NCBI RefSeq assembly: GCF_028596125.1
Contig: NZ_CP117229.1
Span: forward strand, 1,906,001-1,970,000
Length of the DNA stretch: 64,000 nt
Direction of reading: 5' to 3'
DNA from: Listeria innocua
GTDB taxonomy: Bacteria > Bacillota > Bacilli > Lactobacillales > Listeriaceae
Each line of letters opens with the position of its first letter. The stretch's first letter is position 1. Under the pieces are notes generated by a model. It did not search any database, was not told where the DNA came from, and worked only from the letters and a program-made list of their open reading frames with translations. Shown here piece after piece: positions 1 through 9,769 of this stretch. A program made the translations under genes and the position numbers.

Positions 1-681
1 CACGTCATGAATAATTGCTACTAACCAACTTTCAAAATTAGTGACAGCTTCTTTCGCAAAGTACCCATGGTCATAAGCACGCTTCAACCTAGACGCACCA
101 ATTTCTTGATAAGTCGCAAGTTCCATTTTAAGTCGTTTAAGTAAAAAGAACTGACAACCTAAAGCAATAAATGTTTCATCCTTCATAAAATACTTCGCAA
201 ACTTGGCAAAAATCGCCGCATTAGTTAAAGCAAGTTGTGTAAGATATTCTTCATCTGTCGCAACATGTAATTGGTAAATATTGGTTTTTGCTGTATTTGT
301 TTCTTGAACACCACTTTGTAAGGCTCTGAGGAGTGGAATCATTTCTAATTCCGCAAGTGTCCGGTAATAGAGAGCACTATAAAAATCCCCAGCTAATACT
401 GTTAACTCTTGTTCTTTCCGAGTTAGCTGTACAACATCACCTGGTTCATCAATTTTTTCATGCGTGTCATGAGCTAATATCATGTAAAGCGTTGCACTAA
501 CTACACGATACGCAGCAGCATCAGCCAAATCAGAGCCGGAAATCGCTTCATGAAGAAACAGCATTTGATCTTTATCCATTTGCCCGCCTTCATTATTCTC
601 TTGTAAATACTGATAGACTGCTTGCTCATGTACCAACTGCTCCACTTCCTTTAGCCCAGCCTCTCTCGCCTGATAAGTCAT
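1..681 (-). CDS. hepS: Heptaprenyl diphosphate synthase component I (3' end beyond window)
   Basis: Small subunit of the two-component heptaprenyl diphosphate synthase that makes the menaquinone side chain. The minus-strand reading is open from ATG at 681 to the left edge (227 codons), so the C-terminus is missing; family members are about 250 residues. The family signature AGDFYSALYYRTLAELE is visible about residues 90-107, followed by a helical, Leu/Ala-rich region. The start is preceded by AAAGGGG about 8 nt upstream. The gene follows folE by 58 bp on the same strand, like the Bacillus folE-mtrB-hepS-menH-hepT cluster but without mtrB between. Identification rests on the motif and synteny. 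Confidence 0.88.
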   Translation of the reverse strand, partial: MTYQAREAGLKEVEQLVHEQAVYQYLQENNEGGQMDKDQMLFLHEAISGSDLADAAAYRVVSATLYMILAHDTHEKIDEPGDVVQLTRKEQELTVLAGDFYSALYYRTLAELEMIPLLRALQSGVQETNTAKTNIYQLHVATDEEYLTQLALTNAAIFAKFAKYFMKDETFIALGCQFFLLKRLKMELATYQEIGASRLKRAYDHGYFAKEAVTNFESWLVAIIHDV

Positions 682-739
682 TTAACAATCCCCTTTGAAT
701 CTCCTTATTACGTAAAATAAATTATACCATAAAGGATAT

Positions 740-1309
740 TTAATTATGCTTAATTAAAGCCAAAACTTCACTTCTAAGCTTATCGTCATTTTTAAAAGCG
801 CCTCGTACTGCGCTTGTAATTGTTTTAGTTCCAGGTTTATTGACACCACGGATGGTCATGCACATATGCTCTGCTTCCATTATCACCATGACTCCCAGTG
901 GTTTTAATTTATCCATCATAATTTCTGCAACAGTCGTAGTAATACGCTCTTGAAGTTGCGGACGACGACTCACATCATCCACTACACGAGCAAGTTTACT
1001 AAGCCCTGCAACTCGTCCATTTTGAGGCAAATAAGCCACATGTGCTACGCCAAAAAAAGGAACAAGATGATGTTCGCACATAGAGGAAAAACGAATATCT
1101 TTTACAAGCACTAGTTCTTCATGTTGTTCTTCAAAAATAGTATCGAAATGAACAGAAGGATCTTTCTTAAGTCCAGCAAAAACTTCTTCATACATACGAG
1201 CTACTCGCATTGGTGTATCAATTAGTCCTTCACGTTCTGGATTTTCTCCCACTGCTTCTAAAATAACTTTCACTGCGTCAGCAATTTTTTGTTTGTCTAT
1301 TTGCTCCAT
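740..1309 (-). CDS. folE: GTP cyclohydrolase I
   Basis: Converts GTP to 7,8-dihydroneopterin triphosphate, the first step of folate synthesis. The 189-residue product has the zinc/catalytic segment [11 protein letters not shown] (about residues 75-85), [18 protein letters not shown], the QERIT helix and the second Cys in [12 protein letters not shown], all diagnostic of FolE type I. I chose ATG at 1309 (MEQIDKQK) over a longer reading to 1372, because the extension carries no conserved sequence and this start gives the usual length. It lies upstream of hepS on the same strand and is probably cotranscribed with it. The 5' flank up to the HU terminator is AT-rich. Confidence 0.95.
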   Translation of the reverse strand: MEQIDKQKIADAVKVILEAVGENPEREGLIDTPMRVARMYEEVFAGLKKDPSVHFDTIFEEQHEELVLVKDIRFSSMCEHHLVPFFGVAHVAYLPQNGRVAGLSKLARVVDDVSRRPQLQERITTTVAEIMMDKLKPLGVMVIMEAEHMCMTIRGVNKPGTKTITSAVRGAFKNDDKLRSEVLALIKHN

Positions 1310-1465
1310 CCTTAATTCCCCTATCTTTTTAGCATTATATACCTTGTATATCTTAACACAGCCGAACTTCAAGGTAAATTTAATTTGCTTAAATAAGAGA
1401 TAATAATGATGTTTTACTATTTTGTTCTCTTTATTCCCTATTTCGTCTGGAAATAATCACCAAAA

Positions 1466-1510
1466 AAAAACTAGCCTAGCTTAATTATAAAATTAAGGCC
1501 AGACTAGAGT
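1466..1510 (-). terminator. Rho-independent terminator after hup
   Basis: Minus strand carries a long stem (CTAGTCTGGCCTTAATT pairing with AATTAAGCTAGGCTAG) followed by a run of at least nine T residues. It ends the HU transcript before folE. Confidence 0.88.
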
Positions 1511-1534
1511 TAGTGCTTAAAAAGTCTATGTAAC

Positions 1535-1810
1535 TTATTTAACAGCTTCTTTAAGCGCTTTACCAGGTTTGAACGCTGGTACTTTACTTGCAGGGATGTC
1601 GATTTCTTCTTTAGTACGAGGGTTACGGCCTTTACGGGCAGCACGTTCACGTACTTCAAAGTTACCAAATCCGATTAATTGAACTTTTTCACCTTTAGAT
1701 AAAGAAGTTTGAATAGTTTCGAATACAGCTTCTACTGCTTTCGCTGCGTCTTTTTTAGAAAGATCAGCTAATTCAGCTACGCTATTTACTAAATCAGTTT
1801 TATTTGCCAT
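1535..1810 (-). CDS. hup: DNA-binding protein HU
   Basis: Histone-like nucleoid protein that binds and bends DNA as a dimer. The 91-residue product shows the family pattern: N-terminal [22 protein letters not shown], the [27 protein letters not shown] arm region with the Arg-rich DNA-binding ribbon, and the C-terminal [15 protein letters not shown]. The start at 1810 is set by GGAGGTG 9 nt upstream; a longer reading to 1843 only adds leader sequence. Single gene with its own terminator and a likely long 5' leader. Confidence 0.97.
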   Translation of the reverse strand: MANKTDLVNSVAELADLSKKDAAKAVEAVFETIQTSLSKGEKVQLIGFGNFEVRERAARKGRNPRTKEEIDIPASKVPAFKPGKALKEAVK

Positions 1811-2223
1811 TGTGTTTTTCACCTCCTTCACAGAATACTTCAAAATAAGCAGGCACTATGAGACACCTGTATTTCTCGTTTTTTTCCAAAAGTAAAATTA
1901 ATTTTGGAATTTAAGGAGAATTGTGACTGAAATGGCTTAACTACAAGCCTTAACAGTAATTCTGATAAAAGATTATCACATAATCCCAGCAACTGCAAGG
2001 AATAATGCCAAACTGACACTGTTTCTTAACATTTTCAATCACATATGTTTTTCTCTTATGGCTTGAAAACGTGATAGTATCAACCTGTTAACCATAATAC
2101 TAACTTGGAACCCTTAGAATAGCAAGCGATACCACCATAATTGGCTAAAATAGTTCTTTTTTCATAAAAATAGAAGCAAATTCAGAGCTATTACCTGACA
2201 ACTCTAGGTTTCTGAGCCTAGTT
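1811..2223. other. Intergenic region: hup leader and promoter
   Basis: No gene supported. The hup-proximal part is its ribosome-binding site and about 150 nt of leader. A promoter candidate lies at 1970-1998. A hairpin near 2196-2222 (AACTCTAGG / CCTAGTT, then TTTTATT) points in the + direction although no + strand gene precedes it. Confidence 0.5.
1970..1998 (-). promoter_or_regulatory. Candidate sigma-A promoter for hup
   Basis: On the minus strand TTGCAG (1993-1998) and TAATCT (1970-1975) are separated by 17 bp. This would give a leader of about 150 nt before the HU start, comparable with the long leader of Bacillus hbs. Assigned by inspection only. Confidence 0.45.
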
Positions 2224-3204
2224 TTATTCTAATAATTGTTGTTGGATGATGGCTTTTTCTTCCGCAGTAATTCCGATTCCTTTTTCCAAATAGCCATCTA
2301 CTGAACCGAATTGTTTTTTCATTTCATCAAAGGCTATTTTCAAATATTCTGGACGAGCTTCTGCCATCGGACGAAAAGCTTCCAAGTCGATTTTTTCGTT
2401 TCCATTTGAAAATAATGACACAATCCCACCCATTTCCTGTAGAATGTTGTCCTGATAGCGGTTAGTGATTGCGTAATCGTCAAAAATCGTTTTTTCTGGT
2501 ACATCTAGTAATGTTAATAAAAGTGCCGCTAAGACCCCTGTACGGTCTTTTCCAGCGGTGCAATGAAAAACAAATGGAAGACCCGCTTTAGCATCCGTTA
2601 ATATCTCGCTAAAAATTTCTTTAAATCCGTCTACTGATTGCACAAATACACGGTAACTCTCCCCCATCAAAGGTTCATAGATCGCTTTGTCATTTGATAC
2701 TGGGAGGGTCGTTTTTTCATTTTTTGCTGTACCGATTGGGATATGTTTATTAAGAACACCTTGGATTTCTGGAGTGGGTTGCGCCTGTACTTCAGAACTA
2801 CTTCGCAAATCACAAATCCATTTAATATGTAACTTTTGGAGCAATGCGGCGTCTGCTTGATTTATGTTTACTAAATTGGAAGAACGATATAATTTACCCC
2901 ATTTTACGTGATGCCCATGCTTCGTTTCGTAACCACCCATATCTCGGAAGTTAAAAACACTTTCTAGCGGTAATATCCGTTCAGAAACAACTCTTTTGTC
3001 TCCGTTCGGTGCCTGTAAAAAGAAATAAACTGGAATGTCCTTTGTTTCAAAAGTATAATGTTTTGCTGCATTAGATACTTTAAAGACAGGTTCACTATTT
3101 GCCTCTAGTGACGGACTACTACTTACAAAAACCAACGTACCTTCGCTGACTTCTTCATTTTCCCATCTTAATGTTACGGCTTTATCTGTACGAGTAACTT
3201 CCAT
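2224..3204 (-). CDS. Tyrosine/lipid-type protein phosphatase
   Basis: Member of the tyrosine phosphatase family related to MptpB and Listeria LipA. The catalytic loop HCTAGKDRTG (CX5R) follows FVF about residues 214-226, and the N-terminal part has FNFRDMGGY and GKLYRSSNL, typical of this family. The first 75 residues look like a separate beta-rich region. No signal peptide is visible, unlike secreted LipA, so it is probably cytosolic. I chose ATG at 3204, 6 nt after AGGTGG; a GTG at 3213 is possible. It lies downstream of gpsA, separated by a terminator. Its substrate cannot be told from sequence. Confidence 0.85.
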   Translation of the reverse strand: MEVTRTDKAVTLRWENEEVSEGTLVFVSSSPSLEANSEPVFKVSNAAKHYTFETKDIPVYFFLQAPNGDKRVVSERILPLESVFNFRDMGGYETKHGHHVKWGKLYRSSNLVNINQADAALLQKLHIKWICDLRSSSEVQAQPTPEIQGVLNKHIPIGTAKNEKTTLPVSNDKAIYEPLMGESYRVFVQSVDGFKEIFSEILTDAKAGLPFVFHCTAGKDRTGVLAALLLTLLDVPEKTIFDDYAITNRYQDNILQEMGGIVSLFSNGNEKIDLEAFRPMAEARPEYLKIAFDEMKKQFGSVDGYLEKGIGITAEEKAIIQQQLLE

Positions 3205-3260
3205 ATTCTCCACCTACTTTTTCAAATTTGGCTCTTCTGCTTCATTTTAGCATAACTCAT

Positions 3261-3304
3261 AAAAAAAGAGCCAACATAAGCGGAAAACTTATCTTGGCTC
3301 TCTC
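3261..3304 (-). terminator. Terminator after gpsA
   Basis: Minus strand stem AGAGCCAAGATAAG / CTTATGTTGGCTCT followed by seven T residues, just after the gpsA stop. Confidence 0.9.
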
Positions 3305-3306
3305 TA

Positions 3307-4323
3307 TTAAAATGACTCTTTTTCGATTTTCTTTTTACGACCCATCAATAAATCAACGGCTTCTCGAGCATCTTTATTCTCGAATAAAATCGCGTAAATC
3401 GATTCGGTAATTGGCATATCAATATCTAGTTTTTTCGCCCAACCATGAACTGCTTTGGCTGTACGCACACCTTCAACGACCATACCCATTTTTTCTAAAA
3501 CTTCATCTAAATTCTCGCCTTTACCGAGCATGTTTCCAGCACGCCAATTACGTGAATGCACACTTGTACAAGTAACGATTAAGTCACCAATACCAGTTAG
3601 CCCGTAAAAGGTTTGTGGATTAGAGCCCACAGCAACTCCGAGACGAGTAATTTCAGCCATTCCGCGTGTCATTAGTGCCGCTTTAGCATTATCGCCGTAT
3701 CCAAGGCCATCAGAGATTCCTGCGCCAAGTGCGATAATATTTTTAAGCGCTCCACCAATTTCAGCACCGATGACATCATCATTCGTATAAATACGTAAAT
3801 TATTATTAATAAAACGATCTTGCACGATTTCTGCTGCTTTCAAATCTTTACAGCTAGCACAAAGCGTTGTTGGATGACGAAGAGCTACTTCTTCCGCGTG
3901 ACTAGGCCCTGAAAGAACAACAAGAGCTTTACGTTTTGTAGCATCTACTTCTTCTTCAATTACTTCTGACATTCTAAGATTTGTTTCTGGTTCAATCCCT
4001 TTACTAACATGCACTAAAATAGTTGGTTCTTTCAGCGCTTCATTTAGCTGCTTACAAACCACACGCATTGCATTTGTTGGAATAGCAATCACGACAATTT
4101 CAGCACCATCTATAGCTTCATCAAGTGATAATGTCGCTTTTACCTCAGTTGGTAAAATAATATCTGGCAAATAGTGACTATTCGTGTGCGATTCGTTAAT
4201 TTCATTCACAATTTTATCTAAGTTTCCCCAAATAACTGGTTTATGATTATTATCAGCTAGGACAAGTGCGAGTCCTGTTCCCCAACTTCCAGCACCAAGA
4301 ATAGCTACTTTTTTCTGTGTCAT
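3307..4323 (-). CDS. gpsA: NAD(P)-dependent glycerol-3-phosphate dehydrogenase
   Basis: Reduces dihydroxyacetone phosphate to sn-glycerol-3-phosphate for phospholipid synthesis. The 338-residue protein opens with the Rossmann motif [10 protein letters not shown] (residues 10-19), then [18 protein letters not shown], and the catalytic/substrate region [26 protein letters not shown]. The start at 4323 has GGGAGG 9 nt upstream. It follows der by 22 bp on the same strand, so der-gpsA is probably one transcript ending at the terminator just downstream. Same order as in Bacillus. Confidence 0.97.
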   Translation of the reverse strand: MTQKKVAILGAGSWGTGLALVLADNNHKPVIWGNLDKIVNEINESHTNSHYLPDIILPTEVKATLSLDEAIDGAEIVVIAIPTNAMRVVCKQLNEALKEPTILVHVSKGIEPETNLRMSEVIEEEVDATKRKALVVLSGPSHAEEVALRHPTTLCASCKDLKAAEIVQDRFINNNLRIYTNDDVIGAEIGGALKNIIALGAGISDGLGYGDNAKAALMTRGMAEITRLGVAVGSNPQTFYGLTGIGDLIVTCTSVHSRNWRAGNMLGKGENLDEVLEKMGMVVEGVRTAKAVHGWAKKLDIDMPITESIYAILFENKDAREAVDLLMGRKKKIEKESF

Positions 4324-4345
4324 TATATTTTTCCTCCCGAAAACT

Positions 4346-5656
4346 TTACTTACGCTTACGAGCAATTACTCGAATTGGCGTACCATCAAACGGAAATGCT
4401 TCTCTAATCCGGTTTTCTAAGAAACGTTCATAAGAGAAATGCATTAGTTCTGGATCATTAACAAATACCACAAATGTTGGCGGTTTAACAGCCACTTGTG
4501 TTGTATAGAAGATTTTAAGTCGTTTACCTTTATCCATTGGTGATGGATTCATTGCAACTGCATCACTAATAACATCATTTAGCATACTAGATTGTACGCG
4601 TAATGAATGATTATCGCTTACTTGGTTAATGAGCGGGAATAAGTTGTTTAAGCGTTGTTTTGTTTTAGCAGATACGAAAACAATTGGTGCATAACTTAAG
4701 AATTGGAACTGCTCCCGAATATCTTCTGTCCATACATTAATTGTTTTTTCATCTTTGTTAATTGCATCCCATTTGTTCACTACAATAATGATAGCACGTC
4801 CGGCATCATGCGCATATCCAGCAATCCGCTTATCTTGCTCACGAATACCTTCTTCTGCGTTGATAACCACAAGAACAACATCGGAGCGTTCAATTGCTCT
4901 CATTGCACGTAAAACACTATATTTCTCTGTGCTTTCATACACTTTCCCACGTTTTCTCATTCCGGCTGTATCAATCATGACATAATCCTGACCATCAAAC
5001 GTATAAGTTGTATCAATTGCATCACGAGTAGTTCCCGCAATGTCAGAAACAATGACGCGGTCTTCGCCAAGAAGTGCGTTTAGAATAGATGATTTACCAA
5101 CATTTGGCCGACCAATCAAACTAAATTTCACTGTTTCATCTGGGTATTCTTCCTCTTCTTCTTTTGGAAAATGAGCACGAACAGCATCAAGCATATCACC
5201 AAGCCCTAGTCCATGAGAACCAGAAATTGGATACGGCTCACCAAACCCAAGAGAATAAAAGTCATAAATCTGATCACGCATTTCTGGGTTATCTACTTTA
5301 TTAATCGCTAAAACAATTGGTTTATTAGACCGGTAAAGAATTTTTGCTACTTGTTCGTCTGCATCGGTAACCCCTTCACGACCATTGGTAATAAAAATAA
5401 TTACGTCTGCTTCATCAATTGCGATTTCCGCTTGTGCGCGAATTTGCTCTAAGAATGGTTCGTCGGAAAGATCAATACCACCTGTATCAATAATGTTAAA
5501 TTCTTTTCCAAGCCATTCCGCTGAATTATATATGCGGTCACGTGTCACACCGGGAACATCTTCCACTATGGAAACACGTTCACCAACGATTCTGTTAAAA
5601 ATAGTCGATTTGCCAACGTTTGGACGTCCGACAATCGCTACAACTGGTTTTGCCAT
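4346..5656 (-). CDS. der: Ribosome biogenesis GTPase Der (EngA)
   Basis: Essential GTPase with two tandem G domains that helps mature the 50S subunit. P-loop GRPNVGKST occurs near residue 10 and again (GRPNVGKSS) near residue 182; each domain also has a DTxG switch II and an NKxD motif (AINKVD, VVNKWD). The C-terminal KH-like domain follows ([42 protein letters not shown]). The 436-residue length is normal. RBS AGAAGGTG lies upstream. First gene of the der-gpsA pair. Confidence 0.98.
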   Translation of the reverse strand: MAKPVVAIVGRPNVGKSTIFNRIVGERVSIVEDVPGVTRDRIYNSAEWLGKEFNIIDTGGIDLSDEPFLEQIRAQAEIAIDEADVIIFITNGREGVTDADEQVAKILYRSNKPIVLAINKVDNPEMRDQIYDFYSLGFGEPYPISGSHGLGLGDMLDAVRAHFPKEEEEEYPDETVKFSLIGRPNVGKSSILNALLGEDRVIVSDIAGTTRDAIDTTYTFDGQDYVMIDTAGMRKRGKVYESTEKYSVLRAMRAIERSDVVLVVINAEEGIREQDKRIAGYAHDAGRAIIIVVNKWDAINKDEKTINVWTEDIREQFQFLSYAPIVFVSAKTKQRLNNLFPLINQVSDNHSLRVQSSMLNDVISDAVAMNPSPMDKGKRLKIFYTTQVAVKPPTFVVFVNDPELMHFSYERFLENRIREAFPFDGTPIRVIARKRK

Positions 5657-5753
5657 TATTTCACCTTCTTTTTTCTCGAATCCTATTTATCAAACTTTCT
5701 TTAGTTTATCAGTAAAACAGCTTACTGGCAATGAAAAGTTCGATGTGAAAAAT

Positions 5754-5792
5754 AAAAAGAGCCTATGGGAACAGTCTCCCTAGGCTCTTTTA
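5754..5792 (-). terminator. Terminator after the S1-domain gene
   Basis: Minus strand stem AAAGAGCCTAGGGA / TCCCATAGGCTCTTT with a T run; the complement also has a short T run, so it may act in both directions. Confidence 0.88.
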
Positions 5793-5799
5793 CGAACAA

Positions 5800-6945
5800 T
5801 TATTTATCGTCGTTTTGAAGTCCTTTTAATTTATCACCAATTAAATCGCTCATTTGGAATCCAGTACTTTCTTCTGGAAGTTCATAATCAGCTTCTTCAA
5901 CTGGAGCATCTTGCAAGTCTTTAATACTTAAAGATAAACGTTTGTCATCTTCATTAACTTCTAGTACTTTTACTTCTACTGTTTGACCTTCTGAAAGGAC
6001 TTCTTGTGGTGTTCCAATATGTTCGTGGGAGATTTGAGAAATATGAACCAAACCTTCTACGCCAGGGAAAATTTCCACAAAAGCTCCAAAAGTTACTAAA
6101 CGAACTACTTTTCCTTCTAAAACAGAACCAACTGGCGCTTTTTCAGAAATACCATCCCAAGGTCCTGGTAAAGTTGCTTTAATAGAAAGTGAAATGCGTT
6201 CATTTTCAGGATCAATCCCGATAACTTTTACCTTAACTTTTTGACCTTCTTCTAACGCTTCTTGCGGTGTAGCTATATGTTTATAAGAAATTTGTGAAAT
6301 ATGAACAAGTCCGTCTACCCCACCAATATCAACAAATGCGCCAAAGTTAGCTAAACGTTGAACAGTACCTTCAATCACGTCGCCTTCTTTGATTTCATTT
6401 AATAGTGCTTGTTTTTGGTTAGCTTTTTCATTTTCCACAACTGCACGGTGACTTAAAATTACTCGGTTGTTTTCTGGTTCAAATTCTACTACTTTGAAAG
6501 TAAGGGTTGTACCTTTATAATCTGCAAAATCTTCCACAAAATGATCTTCTACTAAAGAAGCGGGAACAAAAGCACGTACTCCAAGGTCAACTACTAATCC
6601 GCCTTTAACAACATCACTGACAACTGCTTCGAACACTTCACCAGACTCAAATTTAGCTTTAATATCATCAGACGCTTTTTCTGCATCCACTTTTCTTTTA
6701 GATAAAACAAGTACATCGTCTTCTACTTTAGTGACAATCAAATCAAGTGTGTCGCCTACGCTTACAACGTCAGAAGCTGTCTCCACATGTATATTGGAAA
6801 GTTCACTTATTGGAACGACACCATCAAGTTTGCTATCGGGAATACCAACATAAACTTGTTTATCTTCCACGCTTGTAACTGTGCCAGTGACTTTGTCTCC
6901 TTCTTCAAAATTTCTAACTTCCACATCAAATAAATCTTCAGACAT
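5800..6945 (-). CDS. rpsA: 30S ribosomal protein S1 homologue (four S1 domains)
   Basis: RNA-binding protein with four tandem S1 (OB-fold) domains, starting about residues 15, 100, 185 and 270; typical strand motifs such as VDIGGVDGLVHISQISYKHI and VEIFPGVEGLVHISQISHEHI mark the last two. It has 381 residues, matching Bacillus YpfD, rather than the six-domain 550-residue proteobacterial S1. Whether the short Firmicute form is a true ribosomal protein is unsettled. It lies between der and cmk; the cmk-ypfD order is conserved in Bacillus. Its upstream region of 359 bp suggests an independent promoter. Confidence 0.93.
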   Translation of the reverse strand: MSEDLFDVEVRNFEEGDKVTGTVTSVEDKQVYVGIPDSKLDGVVPISELSNIHVETASDVVSVGDTLDLIVTKVEDDVLVLSKRKVDAEKASDDIKAKFESGEVFEAVVSDVVKGGLVVDLGVRAFVPASLVEDHFVEDFADYKGTTLTFKVVEFEPENNRVILSHRAVVENEKANQKQALLNEIKEGDVIEGTVQRLANFGAFVDIGGVDGLVHISQISYKHIATPQEALEEGQKVKVKVIGIDPENERISLSIKATLPGPWDGISEKAPVGSVLEGKVVRLVTFGAFVEIFPGVEGLVHISQISHEHIGTPQEVLSEGQTVEVKVLEVNEDDKRLSLSIKDLQDAPVEEADYELPEESTGFQMSDLIGDKLKGLQNDDK

Positions 6946-7257
6946 GTGTAGCCCTCCATTCGTTAGTCGAATTTTAGGAATTTCTAATTCAGAAGCAACT
7001 TTTCACGTTTGCCTCATCCGCTTGACTAGTTTTCCTCAATAGGCAATTTCTAATTAAATAAAGAAAAATAACAAATACACCCTCAGTAAAACTTATCTTC
7101 CAGCTAGAAAATCCTTTCAAGATACTTTTCACAAAGTAAAAAATCTCTCTTATAACATCCTACAAATCCAAACATTTGTCAAGCTCTTTTAAGGGGGTTA
7201 AATTGCCTATAGACCGTGAAATCGCTCACCTTGTTTAGACTTTCACGGTTAAATTAA
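6946..7257. other. Intergenic region between rpsA homologue and cmk
   Basis: No gene supported. It contains the rpsA-homologue leader, AT-rich sequence, and a 9-bp inverted repeat with a 19-nt loop (ACCGTGAAA at 7213-7221, TTTCACGGT at 7241-7249) with no T run directly after it on either strand. Confidence 0.5.
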
Positions 7258-7303
7258 AATAGTGCTACATTTCCATTTAGTTCTGAAAATGTAGCACTTT
7301 TTC
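7258..7303. terminator. Terminator after cmk
   Basis: Stem AGTGCTACATTT (7261-7272) with AAATGTAGCACT (7287-7298). The minus reading continues ATTTTAATTT; the + reading continues TTTTTCATT. Confidence 0.85.
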
Positions 7304-7304
7304 A

Positions 7305-7979
7305 TTAATTTTGGATTTTTTGTTCAGCAAGTGAAAGAATTTTATTTGCGACTTCATCAATTGACATCGATGTTGTATCTACTTCAATAGCATCGTTTGC
7401 TTTTTTTAAAGGAGAATGCTCACGAGTATAATCTAAGTGATCTCGTTCTTCAATTTCTTTCTTTAATTGATTTAAATCGCCAGCAAAACCTTTTGCCATA
7501 TTTTCTTTATAGCGTCGTTCTGCTCGTTCTTCTACACTGGCTAACAAGAAAATTTTAAGTTCTGCGTTTGGAAGTACAGCAGTTCCAATATCACGACCGT
7601 CCATGACAATCCCGCCCTCTGTTGCAAAAACTTGCTGACGTTCTTGAAGTGCTTCTCGAATAGCTGGATGTGCGGCAACGATAGAAACATGATTAGTTAC
7701 TTCTAGTGAACGAATTACATCTGTTACATTCTCTTCATTTACAAATACTTGTTGTACCTCACCAGGTTCGAAACGAATCACCGTTTTTTTAAGTAAAGCA
7801 TCAATTGCCATTTCGTCTTCGTACGCCACATTATTTTTTAGCGCAATATATGTAACCGCTCGATACATAGCTCCCGTATCAATATAAACAAAACGCAATT
7901 TTTTCGCAACAATTTTTGCTACTGTACTTTTACCCGCTGCAGCTGGCCCATCAATTGCGATACATATTTTCTTCGTCAT
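7305..7979 (-). CDS. cmk: Cytidylate kinase
   Basis: Phosphorylates CMP/dCMP to the diphosphates. Starts [22 protein letters not shown] with the P-loop at residues 10-18, then the substrate motif [23 protein letters not shown] and the lid region ERAERRYKE. The 224-residue length is typical of bacterial Cmk. RBS AAGGAG precedes the start. It lies 15 bp downstream of the asparaginase gene on the same strand, so the two are likely cotranscribed, with a strong terminator after cmk. Confidence 0.97.
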   Translation of the reverse strand: MTKKICIAIDGPAAAGKSTVAKIVAKKLRFVYIDTGAMYRAVTYIALKNNVAYEDEMAIDALLKKTVIRFEPGEVQQVFVNEENVTDVIRSLEVTNHVSIVAAHPAIREALQERQQVFATEGGIVMDGRDIGTAVLPNAELKIFLLASVEERAERRYKENMAKGFAGDLNQLKKEIEERDHLDYTREHSPLKKANDAIEVDTTSMSIDEVANKILSLAEQKIQN

Positions 7980-7994
7980 AGAATAAAACTCCTT

Positions 7995-8957
7995 TTATCT
8001 GAAATTGGTTTGATTGATCTCTTCTTGGGACGCTAAAAGCACCATTAATTTCATCCGCGCTTTTTTGCTATCATAATCTTTTCCTAAAATAACACCTCGA
8101 TTGTATAAATCAAACGTGCTACCTTCGTAGTCATATGTAGTATAGACATTTCCTTCTTCCGCGCTCGTCGTAATAACAACAGGAATGTTCGCATCTAAAG
8201 CACGAATAATTGCTGGCATCATTTTCGGAGCAACTTGTCCTCGCCCTACACCTTCAAGTACGATTCCTGAAACGCCACTATCAATTGCTGCATCAATGAA
8301 TAGACCATCTGCACCAAGGTAGCATTTAATAACTACTACTTCCGGTAAATCAAGGCGAATATCAAAACACTCGTGTTCAAGTGGCTTTTGATAAAGAAAA
8401 ACTTGATCGTTATCAATAATTCCAAGATAACCAAATCCAAATGCACTAAAACCTTGAATATTCGATGCATGCACTTTTTTGACATAGCGAGCGGCAAAAA
8501 TCCGTTCATTAAAAACTACTACTGTACCAGCTTGTCGTAAATTCACTTCGCATGCAGTATAAATAGCATGGCGAATGTTCACGTAAGCATCTGTCCCTGG
8601 TTCTTCTGGCGCTCGTTGCGAACCGGTAACAACAATTGGTCTTGCATCAGTTACAGCAAGGTCAAGGAAATAAGCTGTTTCTTCCAGTGAATCAGTACCA
8701 TGCGTTACAACTATACCATCATATGTTTCATCCATAAAAATAGATTCTATTAATTGTTTTAAACTAATAAGATCTGGGAGTGCAATGTGCATAGAAGGAA
8801 GTTGAAAAGTTGAATAAATATCAATTTGGATTTCTGTTGGTAATTGGCATAATGCAGCTAATTCTTCTCCAGATAATTCTCCTGATGCAAGTTTTCCTGA
8901 TGCTGTTTTTTTACTTGCAATCGTACCGCCTGTTGTAATTAGTGCTACTTTTGCCAT
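7995..8957 (-). CDS. ansA: L-asparaginase (type I, cytosolic)
   Basis: Hydrolyses L-asparagine to aspartate and ammonia. The two asparaginase signatures are present: ITTGGTIAS near the N-terminus and the GIVVTHGTDSLEETAYFL block near residues 80-98, plus VTGSQRAP. No signal peptide, so cytosolic. I chose ATG at 8957 (MAKVALIT), 8 nt after GGGGG; an ATG two codons upstream sits too close to that site. 320 residues is the family length. Located just upstream of cmk. Confidence 0.93.
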   Translation of the reverse strand: MAKVALITTGGTIASKKTASGKLASGELSGEELAALCQLPTEIQIDIYSTFQLPSMHIALPDLISLKQLIESIFMDETYDGIVVTHGTDSLEETAYFLDLAVTDARPIVVTGSQRAPEEPGTDAYVNIRHAIYTACEVNLRQAGTVVVFNERIFAARYVKKVHASNIQGFSAFGFGYLGIIDNDQVFLYQKPLEHECFDIRLDLPEVVVIKCYLGADGLFIDAAIDSGVSGIVLEGVGRGQVAPKMMPAIIRALDANIPVVITTSAEEGNVYTTYDYEGSTFDLYNRGVILGKDYDSKKARMKLMVLLASQEEINQTNFR

Positions 8958-8994
8958 AATCATATCCCCCTACATTTTTCCATTTAAACAAACA

Positions 8995-9026
8995 AATGAG
9001 TCTCGGAAGCGTTTCCCAGACCCATT
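8995..9026 (-). terminator. Terminator after the LysM gene
   Basis: Minus strand imperfect stem GGGTCTGGGAA / TTCCGAGACTC followed by ATTTGTTTG. Confidence 0.65.
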
Positions 9027-9037
9027 CAGTGTTGTTA

Positions 9038-9769
9038 TTACTGTGGAATTGTTAAAACTGTACCAACTGGAACATTGTTACTACCAAGTCCATTTGCTTG
9101 TTTGATTTTCTCAACACCAGCAGCAGCTCCAGCTTGTCCATAGCTAGAACGCGCTATGCTGTATAGAGTATCTCCTGCTTGAACTGTATGAGAACCTCCA
9201 GCTTTCTTTTGTGTTGATTCATTTGCTTTTTTCTGAGCGGCTTCTGCTGCGGCTTTTTCTTTAGCAGCTTTGTCTGCAGCGGCCTTCTCTGCGGCAGCTT
9301 TTTCTTCTGCTGCTTCTTGTTCTTTCTTAGCGGCTGCGGCTTTAGCAGCTTCATCTTCTTGGGATTTTTTATCTGCAGCGGCTTTCTCTTCTGCTGCTTT
9401 CTTTTCTTCTGCAGCTTTTTCAGCAGCGGCTTTTTCTTCTGCTGCTTTTTTAGCTTTTTCTTTTTCTGCTTTGGTTTGTGTGTTGTCAGAAACATTGACT
9501 GTCGATTCAGTCTCTGTTTTCACTTCATTAGTTGATCCCATATTTTGTACTGTTACAAATACAATTACTATAACGATTGGAATTAATAAGAAAAACACAA
9601 TCAATAAATTAAGCAATGGGTATCTAAAAATAGTTTTCTTTTTTACTTTTCTGCTATCAGTACGGGACAGCATCGGCGGTTCATTGTTAAATTCGTCTTG
9701 TCCTTCAGAATTCATATCATAATCAGCCGGTTCTTCATATTCCCGTTTACTTTTTCTTGTTTTTGCCAC
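9038..9769 (-). CDS. Membrane-anchored LysM-domain protein
   Basis: Single-pass membrane protein. Residues 1-45 are charged and cytosolic, a transmembrane helix (YPLLNLLIVFFLLIPIVIVI) spans about 50-72, then a long Ala/Glu/Lys-rich segment of EEKAAAEKAA-like repeats (about 105-188, probable coiled-coil or wall-spanning spacer). A C-terminal LysM domain (about 193-243: HTVQAGDTLYSIARSSYG ... VPVGTVLTIP) should bind peptidoglycan. It probably holds the membrane near the wall; no enzymatic domain is seen. The repetitive segment creates long false open frames on both strands. Confidence 0.88.
   Translation of the reverse strand: MAKTRKSKREYEEPADYDMNSEGQDEFNNEPPMLSRTDSRKVKKKTIFRYPLLNLLIVFFLLIPIVIVIVFVTVQNMGSTNEVKTETESTVNVSDNTQTKAEKEKAKKAAEEKAAAEKAAEEKKAAEEKAAADKKSQEDEAAKAAAAKKEQEAAEEKAAAEKAAADKAAKEKAAAEAAQKKANESTQKKAGGSHTVQAGDTLYSIARSSYGQAGAAAGVEKIKQANGLGSNNVPVGTVLTIPQ

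Noticed and set aside
7150-7182. TTGACA / TTATAA promoter for the S1-domain gene
   Set aside because: The spacing is 21 bp, outside the normal range, and no other -10 fits well; left unassigned.
9154-9722. Long open frames on both strands opposite and within the LysM gene
   Set aside because: They arise from the low-complexity Ala/Glu/Lys codon repeats; no family resemblance, no ribosome-binding sites.
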